Assembly: GCA_021234155.1 (NCBI GenBank)
Contig: JAJEKV010000052.1
Span: 1,055,933-1,119,932 of the forward strand
Source of the DNA: Isoetes taiwanensis
Lineage: Eukaryota > Streptophyta > Lycopodiopsida > Isoetales > Isoetaceae
Length of the DNA stretch: 64,000 nt
Direction of reading: 5' to 3'
The first letter of the stretch is position 1, and the number at the start of each line of letters is the position of its first letter. The notes below the pieces were generated by a model. That model had not been told where the DNA came from. It made no database searches and saw only the letters and a program-made list of their open reading frames with translations. Made by a program: the position numbers and the translations under genes. This document shows positions 52,301-62,140 of this stretch, piece after piece.

Positions 52301-52790
52301 TAGGGCACAACTCACCCTTAGAAGAGAAAAGAGAATGAAATAAACTTAAACCTTGGAACCAGCAGGAGCTAGCCAATGAGATGTCATGTTTGAGCCAACA
52401 GGGTGTCATGTTTGAGCCAATGAGATGTCATGTTTGAGCCAACAACTTGTCATGTTAGAGCTAATGAGGATGTCATGTTTGAACCAGTAGAGTGTGTCAT
52501 GTTTGAACCCAGTAGAGTGTGTCATGTTTGAGCCAATAAGGTGTCATGTTTGAGCCAATGAGGTGTCATGTTTGAGCCAGTGAGAATGTCATGTTTGAAC
52601 CAATAGGGTGTGTCATGTTTGAGCCGGTGTAGTGTCATGTTTGAGCCAATGAGGTGTCATGTTTGAGCCAGCAGAATGTCATGTTTGAACCAATGGGGTG
52701 TGTCATGTTTGAACCAATAGGGTGTGTCATGTTTGAGCCAGTGTAGTGTCATGTTTGAGCCAATAGGGCACAACTCACCCTTAGAAGAAA
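49398..52790 (+). repeat. Minisatellite of about 20-bp units (TGTCATGTTTGAGCCAA)
   Basis: Nearly continuous repeats of tgtcatgtttgagccaa plus a variable 3-6 base linker (tgagg, cagg, tagg, caactt). Variants have gaacc for gagcc and an extra gtg or atg. The array is interrupted by the inverted-repeat insert at 51112-51559 and by short non-repeat blocks at about 52305-52370. By length it holds roughly 140 units (estimate, not counted). The unit is also present in the element's terminal repeats. Confidence 0.97.
51112..51559. mobile_element. Nested inverted-repeat element (MITE-like, 448 bp) within the minisatellite
   Basis: The ends attagggcggatttggggtc (51112 onward) and gaccccaaatccgccctaat (to 51559) are perfect inverted repeats for about 31 bases, with weaker inverted similarity further in (attccacgtcat). 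The minisatellite resumes on both sides. A TA duplication at gggcgg/ccgccc is possible but lies within the palindrome, so the superfamily is undecided. Interior frames are short and unidentified. Confidence 0.85.
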
Positions 52791-52834
52791 AAAGCTAATG
52801 AAATAAACTTAAACCTTAGAACCAGCACACTCTA

Positions 52835-53045
52835 TTGGTTCAAACTTAAACATGACACACTCTATTGGTTCAAACATGACACATCATTGGCTCAAACATG
52901 ACACCTCATTGGCTCAAACACGACATCTCATTGGCTCAAACATGACACCTCATTGGCTCAAACATGACACACCCTATTGGTTCAAACATTACATTATGTT
53001 GGCTCAAACATGACACTTCATTGGCTCAAACATGACACACAATCC
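52835..53045 (-). repeat. Minisatellite continued in inverted orientation
   Basis: The same unit appears here as its complement, ttggctcaaacatgacac, about ten times. The orientation switch follows a non-repeat block that is itself duplicated (cacaactcacccttagaaga at about 52305 and 52767). Confidence 0.93.
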
Positions 53046-53560
53046 AAGAACTGGTCGGTTTTCTGTAGTAGGTCAGGGACATCAATTTAACTAACCCAAT
53101 GCGTTAGCCCGTTAATTTGTACATATCTCTTTTAGTTGTCTAATAAGCCTAATAGGCCTCAAAACAACATAATACACATATATATTCTTTAAGATGTATT
53201 ACTTCTTCCTCAAACACTATAAGTACAAGTTTGATCTCAAGTTCTCAAGTTTGATCTCAAGTACATGATACTACACTTTGAAATCCTGATGACACCATGG
53301 TTATAACAGGTCTCCCCATGTGGATAAATGTAAACTACAAAAGTAAATGATTTCTGGGCTGAGATTTTAACATTTTAAACAATTGTCATACTTTTTTTCA
53401 GCATTTTTTTTAAGGCTGTTTGATCTTCAGACTTTTTATTTGCAGTATCTGTTTGGATTGTAGGAGTATAAACATGGTTTCAACGTTTCATGTTTGCAGG
53501 AATCGAATCCATTGAATTTTCGTTGCTTTAGCAACAGTGGTCTGCCAATGAAGAATGTGT
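53046..53560. other. MULE interior, no gene recognised
   Basis: AT-rich sequence between the inverted minisatellite and the carboxypeptidase piece. gttctcaagtttgatctcaa is locally duplicated near 53230-53260. Confidence 0.5.
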
Positions 53561-53565
53561 GAATG

Positions 53566-53830
53566 TCATATAATATCATTATTGTCCCGATAGAGTGTTT
53601 GTCCTGACACAAATCTCTTGAACAACAGTAAAGCTCTTTCAAGTTGTGAAAATGGGACCATGTGTGCTGCTCCTCTTACAGTTGCAAATGTCAGATTTGC
53701 ATACGCTTGTGACCATCCAGCAACCTTATACACGAAGAATTTAGAAAGACTTTGCATAGGTGAGAACAAGCATGGCAAGTAAAATACCTGATCAACTAAG
53801 TACCAAGGCCTATATGTCAAGTCTTTGGTA
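53566..53830 (-). pseudogene. Captured serine carboxypeptidase-like exon (catalytic His region)
   Basis: The minus strand reads FVYKVAGWSQAYANLTFATV, then RGAAHMVPFSQLERALLLFK and RFVSGQTL. The GAAHMVP block carries the histidine of the S10 Ser-Asp-His triad, and ERALLLF is the standard C-terminal helix. A preceding piece reads TYRPWYLVDQV. Plant SCPL proteins are secretory or vacuolar hydrolases or acyltransferases (family knowledge). The segment with the catalytic Asp was not found, so the gene is partial. Confidence 0.87.
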
Positions 53831-54780
53831 GCTTCAATTCCTTTGCAATTTTATTAACCAACATGCGTGTTCCCAAAAAGGGACCACAGAATCCTCGTCT
53901 CCATCGTACATGTCAATAAAAAAACAATTACCATCATCATAGTTTGGTGTTGAGATATCTTAATTTAAAACAACAATGCGGATGGTAAATTATATAACAT
54001 CGACCGCCAAAGTGACCAGGTGCGAGGGGAACAAAGTGGCGAGAATAGGTAAAATATTGAGGGAATTAGCTTTTATCCATCGAGGTTGAATTTTGAATCT
54101 AATGACATGGACGAATAGCACAACTCTATGACATATTTATATTCATAAGCAATCTGAATATGTGTTGGTATCCGTTTAGCGACTTAGTATTGGGCCGATA
54201 TATATGGTCTAAAATGAACAAAAATACACGAAGATCGGATCGTAGCCCCCTTCAAACAATGCTTTAAGAACTTAACGATGTCATTGGTAAGCTCATGCTC
54301 ATCATATTGAAGAGGACTGCAGAATTCGGTCCATTAGATCCTTCTCAATCATAAAGTTATCAATTAGTATGACGCTTTGAGCATGTAACAGAACAAACAT
54401 ATGAACATGGAGATTAGATAATGACATGGATTATAGGCAATAATGGAAAAGGGTTAACAATAAGGCTTTTAGTAGAGCTGAAACTGATTTTTATTAAGTA
54501 CAAGATGATTACATACATATGAAGGTGCTATATGTTGGGCGTTTAGCCAACTACATTATGACAGTTCCAAGAGCTTTGAGCTAAAGATTCTAGCCAATGC
54601 TGACTTCATTATGTGAGCTTTCCTGAGCCTGCTAGATGTGCTCCGAATTCTTAATTTCATAAAAACATGTCGGGTGAAAAGCTTTGTCGGGTCAAAGCTG
54701 GCATATTCAAAGCTGGGTTTCCAATTTGTTGATCCAATCGGGATGGAACATGAGAATTCTATAACAAATATATTGGGGTT
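53831..54780. other. MULE interior, no further exon recognised
   Basis: Spacer between the two carboxypeptidase pieces. The frame at 54556-54789 on the minus strand has no recognisable domain. It could include an unrecognised intron of the captured gene. Confidence 0.45.
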
Positions 54781-54784
54781 TAAC

Positions 54785-55069
54785 TTCAAATAAACCTACT
54801 GCAATTCCCTTCATGTTGAACTTGAAGTTTCTATGGATTTCATTGAAGTGAAGCAAAGCAATAGCAAGCTGAGGAATGTAATATCCTGCACAGAGCCACA
54901 AATAACCAAGTTCCAGTAAGACTATACCACCTACATCGAAAATGACAATTAATTTATGACCTGCATAGCTTTCTCCAGTGAGATACAAATCGTGGTTCTT
55001 GTACTCTGGAAACTTTTTAAACCAGTTGAACAGAAATTGTACAGAATCCCTGGCTGTAACAAACAGCAA
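54785..55069 (-). pseudogene. Captured serine carboxypeptidase-like exons (catalytic Ser region)
   Basis: Exon 55069-54961 reads [20 protein letters not shown], then TGESYAG, with the nucleophile Ser of S10 peptidases. A 75-bp GT..AG intron (54960-54886) follows. The next exon reads [20 protein letters not shown], then [10 protein letters not shown]. Exon phases fit ([12 protein letters not shown]). This agrees with the His-region piece downstream on the same strand, so both likely came from one SCPL gene. Confidence 0.9.
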
Positions 55070-55257
55070 GCTGTTGAATAATACAATGCCTTTGCCAATT
55101 GCGTAGCATTTCTAATATTATTTACAAGAATAATGATATTCTGGAAAGAGTCTCTGAACATAGCTTAATGATTGCCCATGGCATAAGAATTCCTAATGGG
55201 ACTTTGGAACTTGAGACCTCCTGTTGCTTAGAAATGTTTCGATCCGATGATTTAAAT

Positions 55258-55430
55258 CTAGGGCAAAAAGATCATAACCTGTTGTGCGTGATTTAAGAGC
55301 AAAGCAGAGTAGCGGTCATTGTGCTTTCTGAAAGCAATAGAAGCGGCAGCCATCGCAGCAGCAGTTTCTCCGGCCAGATCAGAACCAGGGTTGTTAGCGT
55401 CAATCCTCCGAGCGCCGTGTTTGACAACCA
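55258..55430 (-). pseudogene. Captured GH9 endoglucanase exon (right arm)
   Basis: The minus strand reads [20 protein letters not shown], then [20 protein letters not shown] and LNHAQQ before a donor-like gttatg at 55278. This is the conserved GH9 block 'NPGSD.AGETAAA.AAASI.F'. It is on the opposite strand to the GH9 pieces of the left arm, and its end is duplicated at 47208-47270. Confidence 0.9.
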
Positions 55431-55675
55431 ATCCTCTGTTTCTCAAATTCAAACACGCTGTTCTTCTTCTTGGCTCAAACATGACAGTCAGAAAGTACAG
55501 TCAGAACATACCGTCAGATATGACCCACATGAGTCATGCATGCATGAATAAAGTAAGGGTATGATGGAGGTATGGATACATATGGATCCATTAGATGGGG
55601 TGGAGGCATGTCATGTTTGAACCAGGAAAATTATGGTGGTTTAAACATGACGGTGGTTGACATATAAGGCGCTCG
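55430..55675 (-). repeat. Right terminal inverted repeat of the 9-kb MULE
   Basis: Reverse complement of the left TIR with small indels. It contains the same catgtttgagccaag motif and an aag run. Confidence 0.93.
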
Positions 55676-55684
55676 CATCTCTTC

Positions 55685-56015
55685 TAGCAGTTTTTCCCTG
55701 ATTTCGATACTGTCGGAAATCAGATCCGGCCGGAAATCTGATATGTACGAGACTGCCGGAAAGCAGATCCGGCCACCAGAAATCCGGCCACTCTTGGTGG
55801 CGCCAAGCACAAATGGCAGCTCTGGCTGCATTTCGTGGCTGACCCCCCCCCCAGTTTTATTTTTTAAGGGTCTTAAATAACCTTAAGGTTTATTAGCCTC
55901 TTTAATTATTTGGTATTTAAACCATACCATTGCCTTACGCTTACATATTTATTGATGCTCCTAGGCATAAAACATGCCACTTAGTGCTAGCGTCCCGTAG
56001 CATAAGGATTGCCTA
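55685..56015. other. No gene recognised
   Basis: Contains three 'agatccggcc'-type words near 55722-55795, a C-run at 55843 and AT-rich sequence. Confidence 0.5.
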
Positions 56016-57165
56016 GCATATGTTTTTCCCAATTATCTCAAGTTCGCTTTCTATATGGTTCGTTGCTCCAATGCTCACAGCTTTGTTCTCCTCCTCATCC
56101 TTTCCATTGCTTTTTCAATTTCTATTTTATTCAATTCTTAGTGCTATGTTTTTATTTTCATTGCTCTAAGTTTTTTTCTATTTGTTTTGATCAATCTTTT
56201 GTTCCTAGATCTTTCATCAAGTTATTTCTCATGGTCTAATTAGTCCCCTTGCTCTACTCTGCCTGCTCTAAATTTTCCTTTGTTCCCTTAACACTTCTTA
56301 CTATGTCGACCATGGGAAAATATGTAGGATTATTCCGGATGTTTTGGAGGATTATTTTAGATGTTTGGCTAGTATGCTACCTCGCTAAGTTCTTGTTTAC
56401 CTTTTGTGCAGGTCTATGGAGTGCATATTAATGATATTATTTCTGCAGATATTTGGTATATATTTATTGATGTCTCTAGCAGATAATATGCCACTTAGCA
56501 TTAGTGTTCCTGAGCCTAAGGACCTCCAATCTGGATGTGCCCACTTTATAGCCATTTATTAGACCTATCGGCCCCTTTTGCTCCATTGATACCCATCGTT
56601 CTTGTTGTAATACTCATGTTTTTTCCAATTATCTCGAGTTTGCTCTCCATAGCCTAGTTTGTTGCTCCAATGCTTATAGTTTAATTTTGCTCCTCATTCT
56701 TTCCATTGCTTCTTCAATTTCTATTATATTCTATCTTTAGTGCTTTGTTTTTATTTTCATTGCTCAAAGCCCTCCCCCACCCCTCCCCCAACCCAAATTT
56801 GTTTTGATCAAACTTTTGTTACTAGCTCTTCCATCTGGATGTCCATTCTATAGCCATTTATTAGATCCATCCTCCCCTTTTTTGCACCATTGATCTCTAT
56901 CGTCCTGGTTGTGATATTCATGTCTTTTCCAATTATCCCAAATTTTCTCCCCATAGTCTGGTTTGTCGCTCTGATGCTTATAGCTTTCCTCATTTTTTCC
57001 ATGGCTTCTTCAATTTCTTTTCTATTCTTTCTCAGTGCTCCATCTTTATTTTCATTGCTCTAAGTTCTTTCCTATTTGTTTTGATCAATCTTTTGTTCCT
57101 AGCTCTTCCAGTTCCCTCATCAAGTTGTTTCCCATGACCTAATTGGTCCGCTTGCTCTACTTTGC
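56016..57165. repeat. Three diverged copies of a 230-300 bp repeat
   Basis: Blocks starting ccaattatct (about 56029, 56625 and 56929) each continue through ccaatgctcacagctt-like, ttccattgctttttcaattt-like, tttattttcattgctc and ttgttttgatcaatcttttg. The last ends like the first (gtccgcttgctctactttgc against gtccccttgctctactctgc). Open frames in them are not coherent proteins. Confidence 0.85.
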
Positions 57166-57985
57166 TATATCTATTTTTTGCTTATAGGGTTCAAAATTTG
57201 GGGGGTTCGGCCCTTGAAAATCTGGCCATTCCAAAAAAATTTTGATAGCCAAAAAATATTCCTGGCATTTTTTCAGGCTATTCTCGGAGAAGTTTCTAAG
57301 GATTTTCGAGAAAGTACACTAGTTTCATGTATTTCCGGCAGCCGTAAATGTAAGCAGGCATTTTTAATGGTTAGGGCAAATTCTAATTTCAAACCCTAAT
57401 TTAAGCGAACCCATTTTGGCTTACGTGGCAAAGGTGAACTCCTTTTTCCGGAAGTTCGTTGCCACTTCCGAAAACCGAATTTTCGTCTGGCTTTGTCCTT
57501 TTGTGAAAATCTAACCGGCATTTAGAAACCTTATGGCTAGATTGAACTCCTCTTTCCACTCATGGAGTAACAAGACTTGGCGCCATCTTTGGAGTATATA
57601 TACAAAGGCCATCAAGACGTTTCTTATGCATTCAAGTTCTTTCTATTACATTGATTTTGGTGATTTCAAGCATTAATGAGAGGAAACTGCAGCAATTCCG
57701 CCCACAACACTGGATTTCGAATTTATGCACAACAGATTAGCCAGGTCTGCATTTCCATTTCTGATTCATTAATTTTCAATTCTCAAGTCTATTTTGTAAA
57801 ACAAATACTTTTGTAGCAGAACTCTTTTATAGGCCTCCTGAACAGTGAAGATTGTGTACAAGAAACACAAGAATTGGAAGAAATTTATAATTCCTGCACT
57901 CTGGTAATAGTAATGGTGCTTCTAATGTAGAGAATTTTGCCTGTAACTTTCAAAAAGGTTATATCAATGGGTTTTCATTTGCAGT
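57166..57985. other. No gene recognised
   Basis: Mixed-composition DNA with no domain. The segment 57395-57490 has a few inverted ttccggaagt/acttccgaa words. Confidence 0.45.
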
Positions 57986-58540
57986 CATCTGGCAAAGACT
58001 CTGCAACAGAATTGTGTAGAACCATCAATATCAACGTGTTCACTTACAATCTGCAATAGAATTGTGTGGAACCATCAATGTCAACATGTTCACTTAAAAT
58101 CATTGTAAAAATATCTCACAAATGATTGTACCTGTCTACTCATTGTAAGGCTCATTGCAAAAGCGTGGCTAAGACTAAGCAGCAAAATCATGTGGACCCA
58201 TCAATATCAACAAGTTTTCACTTGCACTGTAATCCAATATTTCATACATTACTTTATTACTTTATGTAAGGCCTTTTTATGACAGTACCTATGTACTCAT
58301 TGTAAGGGCTATGCATGTAACTTCTAAAAAGCTATATCAATAAGTTGCAAATATTTCATACATTACTTTACGTAAGGTTTTTTCATGACAGTACCTATGT
58401 ACTCATTGTAAGGGCTATGCATGTAGCTTCTAAAAAGCTATATCAATAAGTTGTCATTTGCAATCACGTGTAAAATGGACCCATCACTTTCTTTTGTCAT
58501 TTGCAATCACGTGTAAAATGGACCCATCACTTTCTTTGAA
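57986..58540. repeat. Compound tandem repeats
   Basis: Three nested families occur: a ~55-bp unit around agaattgtgtggaaccatca (about 58008 and 58060, with a weaker third near 58185); a ~112-bp unit with cctatgtactcattgtaagg (about 58238-58350 and 58350-58450); and an exact 43-bp unit gtcatttgcaatcacgtgta... at 58453 and 58496. Confidence 0.9.
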
Positions 58541-58606
58541 CTTTTTATGGAAGAGGGAACATTATTAACAGGAATCTTTGTGTGCATAAATTTCATTTAT
58601 AAAGTG

Positions 58607-60694
58607 GGGTGAAAATATTTTTACCCCTGTTATTGTGATTCCATCGCAAGATATTCCCTCCTGCAGAATCACAGACCTTCCGGGAACGGGATCCGTTCTG
58701 GAGGCCTCGTTATCCGTACCTGACAGCTTCGTTTAATACCTTCCGGTGGAATCACAACCTCCAAATCCCACCGGACGGAATCACTGCCCTTTTATTCCAC
58801 GCGAGGGAATCACCATCCATAATTGATTCCGCCTGGTAGAATATCCCCTGTAAAATTTAAATTTGTTACGTCATGTTCATTGGGAGGTTTTGCTCATTGG
58901 GAGCTGCTGCGGCTATGGCGGAAGTAAAGAGGGCTTACTCCTTCCATACAGCCTGGAGTTGAGGAAATGCGTTGGGCGAAAGGTAAAAGACCTTGAGCTT
59001 GGGGAATCGCCTGGAAACGGTGCTTGGGGGAGCACATACAGCGGCAATAAACACATTTGGGTACCATTTTTCACTTGTTTTCTTGTTTTCGTGAGGTAAG
59101 GCGGGCGCCTATGGCAAGTAACAGTTTTGGGGTTAGAACAAATCATTTTCTATGGTTAGAACAGTTGGTTGCGATCGCGGATAAAACAAACAAAAGAGCC
59201 ATTTGGAGCGTTTTTTCTCGGCCTTGTTTTCATTTGTTTTACCTTTCTCTTTTTTTTCTCTAGCTTGATTGCTTTTTGATTGCTTTTTCAATTGCATTGG
59301 ATGATTCGCAACACTTAGAATCATCTATGTTTTTCTTTCTCCTTGTTTGGGCTCTGTCTAATCCAAAAGAGACGAGAACATAGTGAGCATGGGCAACAGC
59401 TCTGCTTTTCGGGTAAAAAATAGATGCAAACAATCCTGCAGAAGCTGGTGAGGCCAAATCACCCCTAAATCTGTCCTCTCTGAACTGCAGCACGAATTAA
59501 AGGATTCTTCGGCAGCTATGCCTCTAAACCCAATAACAAATCTTCCAATCCGACACCACATGATGATAGTATGGCCAGATCGGCCCCTTCGAAGATGTTG
59601 TAGATCTTTTCCAAGCCTCCCTACTGTAATCCAAGCCAGCCCATAAAATATCCAAATGGCAGAAGCTGTTCCCACTTGGCAGGTTTTTTCCCTTCTCGCT
59701 GATGATCTACACCTGGTCGCATGACGGCATAAGAAAAGAGGCGTGGATTTCGCCCACGAGCCACAGCCATGGCAATAACGCCTTGATTCAATTTTGCCGG
59801 ACAGGCGTTATAGTGGCAAACAACCGGGGCGAAATCCGCCTCCCTGTGCATGGATTCCTAACAAACCCAACAAAGATTAGAGCCAGACAATATTTTCTGG
59901 CAAGAAGGGGGTTTCTATTCTATTTCTTTCTTTAAAACGAGCTTATTTCTTGCTCTTGCTTTGAATCAGCCCATGGCATTGCCGATATTGGCAAGGGGTT
60001 CAAATCTCCAACCAGAAAATTTTTGGGCAGTGCATAGTATAACAATGGACATGCACAGACAAAATGGAATAGTCGATCTTTTTTTTTGCACCATTCATGA
60101 TCTTCAAGTAAGGTAGGCTTAGCTTAAACCATCCTCAACCATTTTTTATAGAATCAGGCATAAACTTCTGTTGGGATTGAACCATCTGGCAATTTTTCCT
60201 CCGTGCCTGCAATTATTACAGATTCAAAGGCATTCGTGGTGATTCCATCTCGAAGAATCTTACATTTGTGATTCCACCGGGCAGAATCGCATGGTTGTGA
60301 TTCCACCTGGCGGAATAGCAATGTTGTGATTAAATGCGGCGGGATACGTAAGTGGTGATTCCATCTCACGGAATCAGACGTCGCGGATTCCATCTCGCAA
60401 GGAATAGCATGGTTGTGTCCGTCTGGCGGAATAACAAGGTCGTTCGTGATTCCTTCCGAAGGAATACATTTGCGGGGTGATTCCGTCTGGTGGAATAACT
60501 CGGGGGAGATTCCATCGCAAGGGAGAATTATGGGTGTGATACCACCGGAAGGTATATATCGCCTGAAAGCGACCCTGTCAGGTACGGAAAACGGGGCCTC
60601 TGGTACGGATAACGGGGTCGCGAGCCTGGTGATTCTGCGGGAGGGAATATCTTGCGATGGAATCACAATAACCGGGGTAAAAATATTTTCACCC
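58607..60694. mobile_element. Second Mutator-like element (2,088 bp, non-autonomous)
   Basis: The ends are inverted: GGGTGAAAATATTTTTACCC at 58607 and its complement ending 60694. Similarity continues about 150 bp inward on each side (58607-58759 and 60531-60694). An exact 9-bp target duplication tataaagtg lies at 58598-58606 and 60695-60703. No transposase motif is seen. The right sub-terminal region (60230-60560) is packed with gtgattccaccgggcggaat-type words, with inverted counterparts on the left (58755-58840). The interior (58860-60150) has protein-like minus-strand frames, such as AMAVARGRNPRLFSYAVMRP within 59851-59621, that are broken and unidentified; they could be captured host sequence. 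Confidence 0.9.
60154..60666. repeat. Sub-terminal 'gtgattcc...ggaat' repeats of the second MULE
   Basis: About a dozen variants of gtgattccatct, then cggaat, at 20-45 base spacing. A long minus-strand frame across them is a by-product of the repeat (Pro/Ile/Ser-rich). Confidence 0.85.
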
Positions 60695-60703
60695 TATAAA
60701 GTG

Positions 60704-61675
60704 AATGTACATTCAACCATAACTAATGCAATACTAGTATCGGTGCCCGGCCGGGCATATGTATGGTTGTATTGTAGTGAATTGTGAAGTCGTAGATGTA
60801 CTTATAATACATATGTAGCAAAGAGCTTGCTGCTTTTAGTGTACAATTAACTGAAGTAGAACAAATGGAGACATTCGTATTGAAATAAGTATGGGTTTTG
60901 TGTTCTGAAATAAAGTTAAGAGTCCTTTATAGGAATTTATTGTTTAAATTTGGTGTTTTTGATGGCTACGGTTTGCGGTTTTTATTGTAGTAGATTCTAT
61001 TTCATGATTTAGACAATTCATGTGTATTTGAGATTGGATGGATAGCAACAAGTAGTAAGTTATTCTGTATCGCTAGGCTTTTGTAATTGTTTGTCATGTT
61101 GTAGGTGTTAAGATGTATTGATTATGCAACAGTCATGACTACCGATATGTTTTGAACTTAGATTTTTCGAAATTGGTTTGTTAGAATGAAATGTTGAAAT
61201 GTTACAAAGGGTAAAATTTCAGCGTAGTGGTGGCATGAGCATGTTGGAGTATGCTAAAATAGTTGCCTATCTAGAGTACTTTGATAACTTTTGAATTATT
61301 TCTAGCTAAAATGTGCTCATGGTTTCAAGAATGCCAAAATGAATTTAGAATAAGCATGTAAAGTTTAAAGATAGGGAGTAAGATAAGACATCAAGCATGT
61401 TATTTTACCAATGTCATTTCTTGTCCATGCCATCAAAGATAAGATAAGATGAAGTGTGTGCAACAGATATATCATTATGGAAATGGAGCAATCACCTCTG
61501 CTAATGGAGCAACCATTAGCAACCACCTCTTAGCAGCCACAACTGTCATGAAGGACAAACTTCATAGAATCTAGATAACTCTTGACAGACTTTGCATGGG
61601 TCGACACATTAATATTGAATCTCATGTTGGAAAATCAGCATGCTGAAGGTATTCACATAACTCGTCTATAAAGTA
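60704..61675. other. No gene recognised
   Basis: AT-rich, only short frames. Confidence 0.5.
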
Positions 61676-61679
61676 TCTG

Positions 61680-62140
61680 GCCTGATTTGTTGAGAGGATC
61701 GAAATCCTTAATTGGAGGCTCGTTTAACCTCAACGCATATGGATCCTTTCCATGGTACTTATAGCTTATAGCTGTAGATGTGTTTATAGTCCTGCATTGG
61801 AGAGAAAATATTCCTGTGTTTGTACGCTTCTTAGCATGGTTCATTGACAAAGTATAAAGAGCCTTACTTGAAGCTTTGTTTAACCTCAATCCTCATGCAT
61901 GCTTTTCCATAATACTTATGGCTATAGATGTGCTCATAGTCCTGCATTTAATGGAAGAGAAAAAATATTCGTGTGCGAGTCATGAGAAAAAATACTACTT
62001 GGCATGATTTGTTGACAGAGAATAAAGAACCTTACTTTTGTTTAACCTCAATACTCGCATAATAGTTATGGCTATAGATGTGTCCATTGTTGTTCATTGA
62101 ACACAATAGACGAAATATTCATGTGTACATCACGAATAGC
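61680..62140. repeat. Three diverged copies of an about 165-bp tandem repeat
   Basis: Each copy has gatttgttgaca-like, ctttgtttaacctcaa, cttatggctatagatgtg, agtcctgcat and aaatattcgtgtg blocks in order. Starts are near 61682, 61838 and 62006. Confidence 0.85.

Larger units (their letters stand above)
46645..55675. mobile_element. Mutator-like element of Pack-MULE type (9,031 bp)
   Basis: Terminal inverted repeats of about 245 bp (46645-46885 and 55430-55675) start with CGAGCGCCTTATATGTCAAC at both ends. An exact 9-bp direct duplication catctcttc flanks them (46636-46644 and 55676-55684). A long TIR with a 9-bp target duplication is diagnostic of Mutator-like elements. The interior has no transposase. 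It holds exons of three host gene families: AIR9-like and GH9/CBM49 on the plus strand in the left arm, and GH9 and serine carboxypeptidase-like on the minus strand in the right arm. Between them is a long minisatellite with a nested inverted-repeat element. Introns are retained in the captured pieces, indicating DNA-level capture. Confidence 0.93.

Noticed and set aside
49398-53045. CRISPR-like array
   Set aside because: The repeats are about 17 bp with 3-6 base linkers, not 25-40 bp repeats with unique spacers, and the context is plant nuclear DNA within a MULE.
53566-55069. Functional serine carboxypeptidase gene on the minus strand
   Set aside because: Only the Ser and His regions are recognisable; no start, signal peptide or catalytic Asp region was found, and the piece lies within a MULE.
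60154-60787. Long frames of 124-170 codons over the second MULE's right end
   Set aside because: They are open because of the sub-terminal gtgattcc/ggaat repeats; the composition follows the repeat, not a protein family.
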